Source of the DNA: a virus
Length of the DNA: 39,391 bases
IMG/VR virus record: IMGVR_UViG_3300009593_000044
Coordinates: 1 to 39,391 of that record
Reading direction: 5' to 3' (one strand)
Shown piece after piece: positions 22,801 through 28,899 of this stretch. Within the stretch, counting starts at the first letter, position 1. Each line of letters begins with the position of its first letter. The notes beneath the pieces were generated by a model. It was given only the letters and a program-made list of their open reading frames with translations, did no database searches and was not told the origin of the DNA. The translations under genes were made by a program, and so were the position numbers.

Positions 22801-23752
22801 ATCTGATACTTTAGACCAAGACCAAGATACATGGCAATTACAAGATACAAAAGTACCAGCTGCTGACAGATTAAATTCTATTCAGAAAACTATGAATTTC
22901 TTTGATGATGACAGAATAGCACGAGAAGTTACAGATTTAGGAATACCATTTTATGAGGGAGATACAATTTCTAACAGAATTAAAAGAACGATTAACAATA
23001 TGAACATAAATATAGATTCTAATTATATAGATGCTGAAACATTTAAAGAAGCACAAGAAGAGTTTAGAAAACTAAAACTTAAAGATATAGAAAATGGTAC
23101 AGAAAGTTTTTTTACGAGTTCATATTTTACACAAAGTCAAGAATTAGTCGATAAGGGTTTTATTGATATAAGTCTTTTAGGTAATGAAGAATTTCAAATT
23201 ATTTATGATGAAAAATTATATGGAAAAGGTATAAATGTTAAACAAGTAAAACAAGCACCATTAGTTAAAAGCGGTATGGATATACACAAAGAATTTATAG
23301 ATGGAGATTATTATGCTGGCAATTCAGCAGTATATGGTTATGGAACTTATACAGATACAGAGTTTTCGGTAGCAAAAGATTATTCGCAATGGGAATTTCA
23401 AACTAGGGGTAGAGGTTCTGGTGGTGTAGTCCAAGTAATGAAAATTAAAGCAGGTACAAGAATGCCAAGTGCAGAAGTTTTAAAGCAAGTTGAAGAAGAG
23501 GTACATTTAAGAAACGTAGAAAATTCTAAGTTATCTACTAAAGGGGGGTATAATGAAGATAACGTAAGAGTTTCCAGAGAGTTATCCCAAACAGTCGAAT
23601 ACGATGTTGGGCGTAGGCTTGCAGCTATGGGTTATCAAGCATACGATGTTAATATGTTAGAAAGTACAGTAACTCACGTAGTTATACTTGATAGAACCGC
23701 AGTAGTGGTAGCGGAACAACCGCTAATGATAGATGGTAAGGTACAATATTAG
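19811..23752 (+). CDS. MuF-type minor head protein with zeta-toxin-like kinase and ADP-ribosyltransferase-like domains
   Basis: The product is 1313 aa, several times longer than plain MuF/SPP1 gp7 proteins. Residues ~1-290: minor-capsid/MuF-like domain with C232 and C235 (DSPMECSLC) and H273/C276 (LFHPNC). Residues ~290-350: basic linker. Residues ~545-760: zeta-toxin-like kinase, with P-loop GGLPSSGKT (553-561), ILNSDDF (D587/D588), H685 in HEESSAMLKAAQEAASDKG, then NIVHDVTM. Residues ~985-1313: ADP-ribosyltransferase-like, with YRG (R995), YGYGTY (1175-1180), AKDY (1188-1191) and late VVILDRTAVVV. Phage MuF proteins with C-terminal toxins are known as a polymorphic class. The protein would be packaged in the head and enter the cell with the DNA. 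Domain limits are by eye. No partner antitoxin or immunity gene was identified. Confidence 0.8.
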   Translation: MVYDPATNEQIVETYASIFEEVNDFLLQLTAETLLEGKSYDGSITDWLQFKQSSVAKLLEEAGKQADKSFNGIKPSITAAVEAAYSIGESTAAAELLSVGLPVDVGSGFQGLAEYSIEALIDGAVNRFQNRANKLNVVRATQDVYAEVTEEVAALVTSGVATLEEAVEIAVDRFLDKGIKTVQLGNKNMQIDDYANTAIRTIAGNAQVQGSLDRYEDAEQYLVFITDSPMECSLCRPFEGKVLRTTEDLSKVPEEYHGSEQSLEYAKGKGLFHPNCTHSAQMYIEGYSTPPTDTDDEANTKRRAKIRRLDKLERTNRLKEKIYRKDGQTNRAKGAKARATKYRAERRQLEAAIERKSLGWFTGEDRLRRLAEANGIKPEVLIDAKGNLPKLNKLAKSTGFDPRLVSPDVRRGVAAVKDPPDISDILEATGVKDYRELPESIRADLRLKYKDFFESEFGVMNFLEGEGKFHNPPALPDKVKKMNKVQFNKWIKENRKDYTNRYGNWRWDNKKGKPDFKWRKKHITDNWTGDIENLLEEAEAAGALSEKKQVVAGGLPSSGKTFTLANKAGDPSLKTYKLDEYVILNSDDFKTKIIFRDYASATDKRLNDLLSDTFINDPDFGVGSKLGANNPVMKKLKTTHPEIYKEILGKEFDKGMLTEIRELVASKVPIGDTGLFGYEAANILHEESSAMLKAAQEAASDKGLNIVHDVTMGSAKPVELVEDLVDAKGYEPAEVMFIMYSQEQASDSVIDRYIRKNFDTDNNRGGRYVMSIVLDDATKKIKDPAFANKTIDLLGRPALTDNEVFLSELLKSDAVSQNADDIQLVNRYSDIDFDTGQAKAYPVEIVKDTNGNYKVTTSASKNKKVAIDGMKVRTKSQIDIPTNKAGIDEFDKVIEAQVLQTPTGRNIGIKSEFYERIVKRDKYFKDLKLKPDDAGLYIIAKEKGFTGKPEKVALPTDLTDVPLTESNTAKGVVNPIGGGVNIVNEAIEEDLIVYRGISDTLDQDQDTWQLQDTKVPAADRLNSIQKTMNFFDDDRIAREVTDLGIPFYEGDTISNRIKRTINNMNINIDSNYIDAETFKEAQEEFRKLKLKDIENGTESFFTSSYFTQSQELVDKGFIDISLLGNEEFQIIYDEKLYGKGINVKQVKQAPLVKSGMDIHKEFIDGDYYAGNSAVYGYGTYTDTEFSVAKDYSQWEFQTRGRGSGGVVQVMKIKAGTRMPSAEVLKQVEEEVHLRNVENSKLSTKGGYNEDNVRVSRELSQTVEYDVGRRLAAMGYQAYDVNMLESTVTHVVILDRTAVVVAEQPLMIDGKVQY

Positions 23753-23764
23753 GAAGGAACAATA

Positions 23765-23938
23765 ATGAAAGTATCTGCTGCAACAAGCAGAAGGATGGGC
23801 GAATTAAAATCTAAATTATCCATGCAAGCAAATGCCGAGTTTCATCAACATTTGTTAGAAGGTGGAGATGCCATGATGTGGCTACTTAAATATGAGAAGA
23901 AGCTGCAAGGCAAGAGACTAAAAAAACAAGGAATATAA
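23765..23938 (+). CDS. Small hypothetical protein (57 aa) after MuF gene
   Basis: ATG after AGGAAGGAA. It is basic and helical (SRRMGELKSKLSMQANAEF, then MMWLLKYEKKLQGKRLKK). It directly follows the toxin-bearing MuF gene, so it is the first candidate to test for immunity or antitoxin function; there is no sequence evidence for this. Confidence 0.65.
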   Translation: MKVSAATSRRMGELKSKLSMQANAEFHQHLLEGGDAMMWLLKYEKKLQGKRLKKQGI

Positions 23939-23959
23939 ACTTAATATAAAGGAGATAGT

Positions 23960-24199
23960 ATGGCATCAACTGGGATGCAGTTATTAATGACAGCTAAAAA
24001 GTATGCAAAAGGCGATGCAACTTGGGATGATGTAATGGCAGCTGCTAAAAAACATAAACCAACTTACGATGCAGCGCCAGTATCAGATAATATATATGAA
24101 GATGCTAACGCATTCGCTTTAACTGATTTAAAAGATTTCTTCTTATTACCAGTATCAGAAAAAGAACAAGATATATTAGAGGACTATTTTAATCAGTAG
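23960..24199 (+). CDS. Hypothetical protein (79 aa)
   Basis: ATG after AAAGGAGA. N-terminal half helical and basic (LLMTAKKYAKGDATWDDVM), C-terminal half acidic (LPVSEKEQDILEDYF). The function is unknown. Its stop overlaps the upstream edge of the next promoter. Confidence 0.65.
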   Translation: MASTGMQLLMTAKKYAKGDATWDDVMAAAKKHKPTYDAAPVSDNIYEDANAFALTDLKDFFLLPVSEKEQDILEDYFNQ

Positions 24200-24205
24200 T
24201 ACAAT
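24200..24205 (+). promoter_or_regulatory. Leaderless -10 box before 24212
   Basis: TACAAT exactly 6 nt before ATG 24212; no Shine-Dalgarno sequence. TTAGAG 18 bp upstream is a weak -35. Confidence 0.55.
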
Positions 24206-24211
24206 AGTCAA

Positions 24212-24466
24212 ATGACAATACAAGAAGGCGATGCGAGAGCTGACATCAAAGTCTTAAAAATCTATCAAGAAATAGAAAGGGATGACAAAGAATTTTATGT
24301 ATGCTTAGTTCAAGGAAAGTCAACACACACTGGACTTGTATTAAGGCGTTCTATTCTGACTTTAAACCAACAGAATCAACTGGTGGAATGCGGTAATGTC
24401 AAAAGAATTGATGATGCGGACAACTTCGATAGAATCATAGATTCTTATTTAGAAACTTATGGCTAA
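24212..24466 (+). CDS. Hypothetical protein (84 aa), leaderless
   Basis: Alpha/beta-like with FYVCLVQGKSTHTGLVLRR in the middle. Expression starts from its own -10 box. The next gene overlaps its end (ATGGCTAA). The function is unknown. Confidence 0.65.
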   Translation: MTIQEGDARADIKVLKIYQEIERDDKEFYVCLVQGKSTHTGLVLRRSILTLNQQNQLVECGNVKRIDDADNFDRIIDSYLETYG

Positions 24467-24593
24467 CAAACGATACAAATGTATCGAGTGCGGCAAGGTA
24501 CTTAAACACTTACAACAAAGACAATACATGTGCGACCAGTCTCCAGATGTATGTATAAATTCAATTAAGGTCGTATATCACGAAGAAGAATAA
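24459..24593 (+). CDS. Zinc-finger microprotein (44 aa)
   Basis: Basic N-terminus with CIEC (C-x2-C), then CDQSPDVC (C-x6-C) 16 residues later, an apparent four-Cys zinc site. It overlaps the preceding gene by 8 nt. Ends VVYHEEE. The function is unknown. Confidence 0.65.
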   Translation: MANKRYKCIECGKVLKHLQQRQYMCDQSPDVCINSIKVVYHEEE

Positions 24594-24594
24594 A

Positions 24595-24645
24595 TTGCAT
24601 TAGTATCACATGATGCTACACTATCCATGTAAGAAAAAAGGATGG
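24595..24645 (+). promoter_or_regulatory. Promoter/operator/leader cassette, copy D
   Basis: TTGCAT (24595-24600), a 16-bp spacer, TACACT (24617-24622). Left operator half GTATCAC is at 24603-24609; the right half is degenerate. GGATGG (24640-24645) lies 7 nt before ATG 24653 within AAGGATGGTTAAAA. Confidence 0.7.
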
Positions 24646-24652
24646 TTAAAAA

Positions 24653-25015
24653 ATGGCAAAATACGAAATGAAGCCAAAAGAAAAATATTTGGTATTTCAT
24701 AATGCCGCAATAGTAGCATTAGCTGCGGTTAAAAATAATTACGCTAATGATAAGTATGATACCAAAGACTGGTTTCCATTAGGTGCTAGTTATTTTGGCG
24801 TGAAAGGTGTAAAAGGTAAAGCACTTGAAGCGTTAAAAGATTTTGGATTCTTTAATAATTATGGTGGTGGTGTTAAATTTAGAATGCCTTCTGGTCAAAG
24901 CGCAAATGTTGGCGACCAAATGGCAGAAGATTTTGAAGAAGTCTTTCATTTCAAATTAAAAGAAATGGGCTTCGACCAAGAAGTAGAAACATTTACAGAC
25001 AGTTGGTATAACTAA
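24653..25015 (+). CDS. Hypothetical protein (120 aa)
   Basis: Expressed from copy D. The protein is helical in its N-terminal half (HNAAIVALAAVKNNYANDKY) with a beta part (FFNNYGGGVKFRMPSGQSAN) and an acidic C-terminus. It resembles a compact winged-helix-like layout, but no family is assigned. Confidence 0.6.
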   Translation: MAKYEMKPKEKYLVFHNAAIVALAAVKNNYANDKYDTKDWFPLGASYFGVKGVKGKALEALKDFGFFNNYGGGVKFRMPSGQSANVGDQMAEDFEEVFHFKLKEMGFDQEVETFTDSWYN

Positions 25016-25017
25016 TA

Positions 25018-25239
25018 ATGATTAAGTACGATATTAAATATGGCAGCAAGATGATATGTTCAGAATGTTTTTGTCCAGCATCTGGAGATATTATCCATAA
25101 CCAATTTGTTTATTGCGATGTTGAATGTTTAAACGAAAGACTTAATATGGACAGAACGTATGAATGGGTTTTATTTAAGAATCTAACTGACATTTACAAC
25201 AATGAAGAACCACTAGGGAGTTTAACGTTGTTGGCATAA
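25018..25239 (+). CDS. Small zinc-ribbon protein (73 aa)
   Basis: N-terminal CSECFCPASG, then VYCDVEC about 15 residues later: two Cys pairs, likely zinc. Reminds one of treble-clef or MYND-like knuckles (YCDxxCLNE). The function is unknown. Downstream lies operator copy E. Confidence 0.65.
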   Translation: MIKYDIKYGSKMICSECFCPASGDIIHNQFVYCDVECLNERLNMDRTYEWVLFKNLTDIYNNEEPLGSLTLLA

Positions 25240-25275
25240 GTATCACAATGTGATACAATAGTATTGAAAGGATGG
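25231..25275 (+). promoter_or_regulatory. Promoter/operator/leader cassette, copy E
   Basis: The best example. TTGGCA (25231-25236), an exact 17-bp spacer, TACAAT (25254-25259). The perfect repeat GTATCAC-aat-GTGATAC (25240-25256) fills the spacer and enters the -10. GGATGG is at 25270-25275, 3 nt before ATG 25279. It starts inside the end of the previous gene. Confidence 0.75.
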
Positions 25276-25278
25276 TTA

Positions 25279-25443
25279 ATGGCTGAAAAGAGCGATTACG
25301 AAAAGTTGGTGGAGAGTGGCGAGTGGTATTTAGACACTGAAGCACCAGACTATAAAGAAAAATTACTCAAAGATGTTCTTGAGAAAAATCAGACTCCGCA
25401 AGTCCAAGAAGAAACTCAAGAACAAGAAAGTTGGTATGAATAG
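25279..25443 (+). CDS. Acidic small protein (54 aa)
   Basis: Expressed from copy E. Strongly acidic with DYKEKLLKDVLEKNQTPQVQ and a Gln/Glu-rich end. It looks like a DNA-mimic or flexible inhibitor by charge only. The function is unknown. Confidence 0.6.
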   Translation: MAEKSDYEKLVESGEWYLDTEAPDYKEKLLKDVLEKNQTPQVQEETQEQESWYE

Positions 25444-25446
25444 CTA

Positions 25447-25641
25447 GTGGCAGGTTATGTTGACAAGTACAAAGACCAAGTAGGCGGCAAGTATGGTGCT
25501 GCTGGTCTCGAAGAAATGGTCAATGTTCACTTTAGACAACTTGCAACAAAACTTAAATTATATGGTTTAACTCCAGAGTTCAAAAAAGAACTTGAGATGT
25601 TAACAAGCATTTATCAACCATTTTTAAAGAAGGGAAACTAA
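25447..25641 (+). CDS. Hypothetical protein (64 aa)
   Basis: GTG start 3 nt after the previous stop; no clear Shine-Dalgarno sequence, so it probably depends on coupling. Helical (LEEMVNVHFRQLATKLKLYG). The function is unknown. Confidence 0.55.
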   Translation: MAGYVDKYKDQVGGKYGAAGLEEMVNVHFRQLATKLKLYGLTPEFKKELEMLTSIYQPFLKKGN

Positions 25642-25749
25642 ATGGAATGTTTAGAAAATTGTAAAACTAATGAATTAACACAAGTTACATTTACTAACAA
25701 TGAATATGATTTGTATTTGTGTAATTGTGGTGAAATGTGGTCTTTATGA
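25642..25749 (+). CDS. Cys microprotein (35 aa)
   Basis: ATG follows AAGGGAAAC, directly after the previous TAA. Sequence has CLENC near the start and LCNCGEMW near the end, giving four Cys. It overlaps the next microprotein by ATGA. The function is unknown. Confidence 0.55.
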   Translation: MECLENCKTNELTQVTFTNNEYDLYLCNCGEMWSL

Positions 25750-25832
25750 AATGTAGTTATTGCGGAATATCTTTAGATGATTATAGATATACTGCTTTTG
25801 AGTGTTCACGATATTGTGAGAAGGGAGAATAA
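25746..25832 (+). CDS. Cys microprotein (28 aa)
   Basis: The ATGA overlap couples it to the previous gene. MKCSYCGISL gives C-x2-C, and CSRYC gives C-x3-C: a minimal zinc knuckle. The next ATG follows its stop without gap. The function is unknown. Confidence 0.55.
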   Translation: MKCSYCGISLDDYRYTAFECSRYCEKGE

Positions 25833-26036
25833 ATGAATCTATACGTGGTATTTATAAATCCACAATTCTATTCATCAAATAATAAATTGACACAAGTCGA
25901 GTGTCATTACTTTACAGATATGACTGAAGCATCAGAGTTCGCAGAAGAGAATGGCGGTGTTGAAGTTTATTCCAGAGTGTATTGGAATGATGAAGTATCA
26001 GAAAATCAAATATCAGACATTTACAAGAAGGGATAA
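25833..26036 (+). CDS. Hypothetical protein (67 aa)
   Basis: ATG after AAGGGAGAATAA. Beta-alpha-beta pattern (LYVVFINPQFYSSN, FTDMTEASEFAEENGGVEVY). The function is unknown. Confidence 0.6.
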   Translation: MNLYVVFINPQFYSSNNKLTQVECHYFTDMTEASEFAEENGGVEVYSRVYWNDEVSENQISDIYKKG

Positions 26037-26038
26037 TA

Positions 26039-26416
26039 ATGGCTAAAAAAGAAATAGCAATAGAAGAACTAAAAAAGAATCAGTTATTGCAGAATGCACA
26101 AAATGGAGACTGCTTTATATTTGGAAATAAAGTAGATACTACTTGGTGGAAAGAAATTAATCATGAAGAACTATCTTCTGGAGAAGTTGGTAGTGGTTAT
26201 GAAATTGATTTTCCAGATGGTACTCAACTGAAATTATCTACTATCCAGTTATTCAGTATTTTAAATGATTCAGATTTACATAGTTTAGATAGAAGTAGAT
26301 GGACACTTATGGAACGAAATAAAGATACTTGGAAAGGTACAGTAAGAGAAGAAGCAGTCTATCACGATTTGAATAATCAAAAAGTATATGCTGCTTCTGA
26401 AAAAGAAGGGGAATAA
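26039..26416 (+). CDS. Hypothetical protein (125 aa)
   Basis: ATG after AAGGGATAATA. Contains GDCFIFGNKVDTTWWKEI, then a Leu-rich helix and a polar C-terminus. It is coupled to the next gene by TAATG. The family is not recognised. Confidence 0.6.
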   Translation: MAKKEIAIEELKKNQLLQNAQNGDCFIFGNKVDTTWWKEINHEELSSGEVGSGYEIDFPDGTQLKLSTIQLFSILNDSDLHSLDRSRWTLMERNKDTWKGTVREEAVYHDLNNQKVYAASEKEGE

Positions 26417-26622
26417 TGGCTAAAATAAAATTCGAAGTAATCACAACAAAGGTAGATACATTCATAGTTGATGGATGTTCAGACAATGAAATATTTGATT
26501 TTCAAGAAGATGAACATGTACAATCTTTATGGTTATCAGACTACAATCGTGGCACATATAACAAGAATGAAACTGATTCAGATATTAAACAAGAAATTAA
26601 TTTTATTGAAATTGTGGCATAA
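26416..26622 (+). CDS. Acidic hypothetical protein (68 aa)
   Basis: ATG overlaps the previous stop. Acidic (FDFQEDEHVQSLWLSDYN). The last part of the gene carries the next promoter region. The function is unknown. Confidence 0.6.
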   Translation: MAKIKFEVITTKVDTFIVDGCSDNEIFDFQEDEHVQSLWLSDYNRGTYNKNETDSDIKQEINFIEIVA

Positions 26623-26667
26623 CGTGATACAGATGTTAAAATTAGAAGGTATGTTAAGAAAGGATGG
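26615..26667 (+). promoter_or_regulatory. Promoter/operator/leader cassette, copy F (half-site variant)
   Basis: TGGCAT (26615-26620), a 16-bp spacer, TAAAAT (26637-26642). Right half GTGATAC is at 26624-26630; the left half is absent, as in copy B. GGATGG (26662-26667) lies 9 nt before ATG 26677. Confidence 0.55.
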
Positions 26668-26676
26668 TGTTTAGAG

Positions 26677-27210
26677 ATGGCAGGTGGAGACTGCGTAAAA
26701 GCAACATTCAATGAGTTCTTAAATGTTGCTGGTAAAGACAAAGACCAATATAGATACGTTGTTGTATTGCGTTCTATATTCGGTGCAGAACATTTTGGAT
26801 TTCACTGCTTGTTGAAAAAAACAAATGCTGATGGCAGCGTTACTATGATAGATGCTTCTAATTCAGCTAGAAACTATTTTGAAGATGGCGAGCTTAAGCA
26901 AGGCGACAAGAAAGTTATGACTTGGGATGAGTGGGTAGCAAAAGATAATCCAATTCTCGATGGTAAATATACTTATGTTGAATGGGAGTGGCTAGATGTT
27001 TTAGATATATTCTTGGGAGAATCTGATGATTTTCAAGAAGATATGCCACTTGCAATGGAAGCATGGAACTTAGACAAAAAAGAATGGAAAGCGAGATTTC
27101 CAGAGTTCAAGAATCATGCTGATTACATGAAAAACTATTTCATGCCAAAGTATCAACCAATGTTATTGCAGCTGCATGAAGAAGCTGATAAGAAGAAGGG
27201 GGTAGCATGA
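26677..27210 (+). CDS. Hypothetical protein (177 aa)
   Basis: Expressed from copy F. N-terminal MAGGDCVKATFNEFLNVAG, then a beta-rich core (YRYVVVLRSIFGAEHFGFHC) and a long helical, charged C-terminus (EEADKKK). The MAGGDCVKAT start and ASNSARNYF segment could mark a papain-like or inhibitor fold, but no triad is evident. The function is unknown. Confidence 0.6.
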   Translation: MAGGDCVKATFNEFLNVAGKDKDQYRYVVVLRSIFGAEHFGFHCLLKKTNADGSVTMIDASNSARNYFEDGELKQGDKKVMTWDEWVAKDNPILDGKYTYVEWEWLDVLDIFLGESDDFQEDMPLAMEAWNLDKKEWKARFPEFKNHADYMKNYFMPKYQPMLLQLHEEADKKKGVA

Positions 27211-27317
27211 ATAGGGCGCAACGCAGAAGATTAAAAAGTAAAAAGGGTGGTGGATTTTATTCTAAAAATAAACTTCATCGTAATTCTCATTTAGGAAAGA
27301 AGGTAACTAAAAAATGA
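27207..27317 (+). CDS. Arg/Lys-rich peptide (36 aa)
   Basis: ATGA overlap with the previous gene and with the next. MNRAQRRRLKSKKGGGFYSK at the start, basic throughout. It resembles a disordered RNA- or DNA-binding peptide. The function is unknown. Confidence 0.6.
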   Translation: MNRAQRRRLKSKKGGGFYSKNKLHRNSHLGKKVTKK

Positions 27318-27649
27318 CTTATGGCTATCAAGGATTAGTCCAGCAAGCAAACAAATTAGATATTGATTTAAAAGACTGGATGGCAGAAGAAATAACCACT
27401 GAACGTGGCGGTATTTCTTTTATGACACCAAAAGCAGATGGAGAGATTTACTTAACTTATAGTGATATTTACCAAGCTGACATTAAGTTTATTGGCGGTC
27501 AAGAATATAAACATTTAATTACTATTGGAGAATTAAGTTTTATTCTTAACAAGATAGAGTGGATGCGTACAGAATTTATTAAAGGCGCTTCGGCTGCATT
27601 AATGGATGCGTTCAAAAGCGCTGAAGAATCAGATGGAACTAAATTTTAA
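27314..27649 (+). CDS. Hypothetical protein (111 aa)
   Basis: ATGA overlap with the basic peptide. Mixed alpha/beta with KHLITIGELSFILNKIEWM. The function is unknown. The last gene before operator copy G. Confidence 0.6.
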   Translation: MTYGYQGLVQQANKLDIDLKDWMAEEITTERGGISFMTPKADGEIYLTYSDIYQADIKFIGGQEYKHLITIGELSFILNKIEWMRTEFIKGASAALMDAFKSAEESDGTKF

Positions 27650-27654
27650 ATAAC

Positions 27655-27706
27655 TTGCATATTAATATCACAATGTGATACACTTGAGTATCAAAAAAAA
27701 GGATGG
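27655..27706 (+). promoter_or_regulatory. Promoter/operator/leader cassette, copy G
   Basis: TTGCAT (27655-27660), an 18-bp spacer, TACACT (27679-27684). Perfect repeat TATCAC-aat-GTGATA at 27666-27680. GGATGG at 27701-27706 in AAGGATGGTTAAA, 8 nt before GTG 27715. Confidence 0.7.
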
Positions 27707-27714
27707 TTAAAAAA

Positions 27715-27888
27715 GTGATTAGTAAAGAACTGATTAAAAAAGCAAAAGAGCATTTTTCATTTTCAGATGAAAAGGCTTTTGACAGAATGATAACAAATGG
27801 ACATACGCTAGAAAATGCGTTGCAATATACTGCAAAAGATTTCTATGCTGGATATGACATTACTAAATGGGTAAAGGAGAATGAGTAA
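27715..27888 (+). CDS. Hypothetical protein (57 aa), GTG start
   Basis: The GTG at 27715 is chosen because it lies 8 nt after GGATGG, as in the other cassettes. The in-frame ATG at 27703 is inside the leader motif itself. The product starts ISKELIKKAKEHFSF and is helical. The function is unknown. Confidence 0.6.
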   Translation: MISKELIKKAKEHFSFSDEKAFDRMITNGHTLENALQYTAKDFYAGYDITKWVKENE

Positions 27889-28412
27889 TGAAAGATTACG
27901 AATATATAAGAGCGCCAAGAATAACTAGATTTGAGAGGGGTAAAACTTATTTACTAGATGACATTAAAGAAAAAATGGAAGCATTACAATTTGAATCTTA
28001 TATGAATGCCTTAATTGATATGCTTAAAAAGCTAGAACATAATGCAGCTGCTTATTATAAAGGTATGGAATACGACTTTACTGATGAGCAATTTCGTGGA
28101 GTTACTTTTGGCGATAAATGGGATAAAGTATGGATTATGCGAGATGGTAAAAAAGCAAGAATCGTATGTTGGATAGATGCAAATACAGGTTTAATATATA
28201 AACCTAATGGAGTTAGCGCACCATATCCAAAACCAAGAGCTGATATGTTTGATGCAGAGACTTACGAATATGCTGACCCACATGGCGGATGGCTTTATAA
28301 AAATTTTGATGCAGAAGAAAAAAGCATGAGAAAAGCTATTTTGTGGTCAAAGCAAGAAAGAAATCTTAAAGAAGTATTTGAACATGGAGAGAAAAAATTG
28401 ACTGATAGATGA
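27888..28412 (+). CDS. Hypothetical protein (174 aa)
   Basis: ATG overlaps the previous stop. The N-terminal helical part (MNALIDMLKKLEHNAAAYY) precedes a beta-rich part with KARIVCWIDANTGLIYKPNG. It might be related to phage proteins that interact with nucleotides, but no motif proves this. The function is unknown. Confidence 0.6.
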   Translation: MKDYEYIRAPRITRFERGKTYLLDDIKEKMEALQFESYMNALIDMLKKLEHNAAAYYKGMEYDFTDEQFRGVTFGDKWDKVWIMRDGKKARIVCWIDANTGLIYKPNGVSAPYPKPRADMFDAETYEYADPHGGWLYKNFDAEEKSMRKAILWSKQERNLKEVFEHGEKKLTDR

Positions 28413-28831
28413 TAATAGAATGCTTAATAGGTATTGCGGTTTTAACACCGCAATATTTATCTGAATACAAAACATGTCAATGGTATCAAGAAGCTGCGGA
28501 AATCACACAACCTTATCATCATGCGTTTGAATTATATTTAGAAGAAGAAGATTATGTTTGGGCTATTGCTACAACATTCTGCGAATCAAGCGGCAAACAA
28601 TATGCAGTATCAAGTGCTAACGCTAAAGGTATATGGCAATATTTAGACAAGACCACAAACTGGTTATCAGAAAAACTTAACGAAAACTTTAATCCTTACA
28701 GTCCATACGATTCATCTTATATGACCGCATGGCTGCTGCGTAACGACATAAATCCAAAGAGACACTGGCAACCATCAGAACATTGCTGGAATAAAAATCT
28801 GCCCAAATATCTATATAATTTACATTATTAA
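28409..28831 (+). CDS. Transglycosylase/lysozyme-like protein
   Basis: The product is 140 aa. A hydrophobic N-terminus (CLIGIAVLT, residues 5-13) could be a short signal or anchor. WAIATTFCESSG gives the catalytic Glu E59, and SSANAKGIWQYL (68-79) is the SLT/lysozyme-like G-x-(M/W)-Q box. It would cut glycan strands of peptidoglycan. A place just before scaffold and capsid genes suggests a virion-linked enzyme for DNA entry rather than the main endolysin. ATGA overlap with the previous gene. Confidence 0.7.
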   Translation: MIIECLIGIAVLTPQYLSEYKTCQWYQEAAEITQPYHHAFELYLEEEDYVWAIATTFCESSGKQYAVSSANAKGIWQYLDKTTNWLSEKLNENFNPYSPYDSSYMTAWLLRNDINPKRHWQPSEHCWNKNLPKYLYNLHY

Positions 28832-28854
28832 GTCTAGTATATAGCATTAAGCAC

Positions 28855-28874
28855 TACATCGAATGTTCGATGTA
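28855..28874 (+). other. Hairpin before the scaffold gene
   Basis: TACATCGA (28855-28862), loop ATGT, TCGATGTA (28867-28874). There is no T-tract after it, so it is not a standard terminator. It is followed by ACAGGAGTA, the same Shine-Dalgarno context as before terS. It might protect or mark the 5' end of the capsid message. Confidence 0.5.
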
Positions 28875-28899
28875 ATTAAAACCTAACAGGAGTAGTGAA

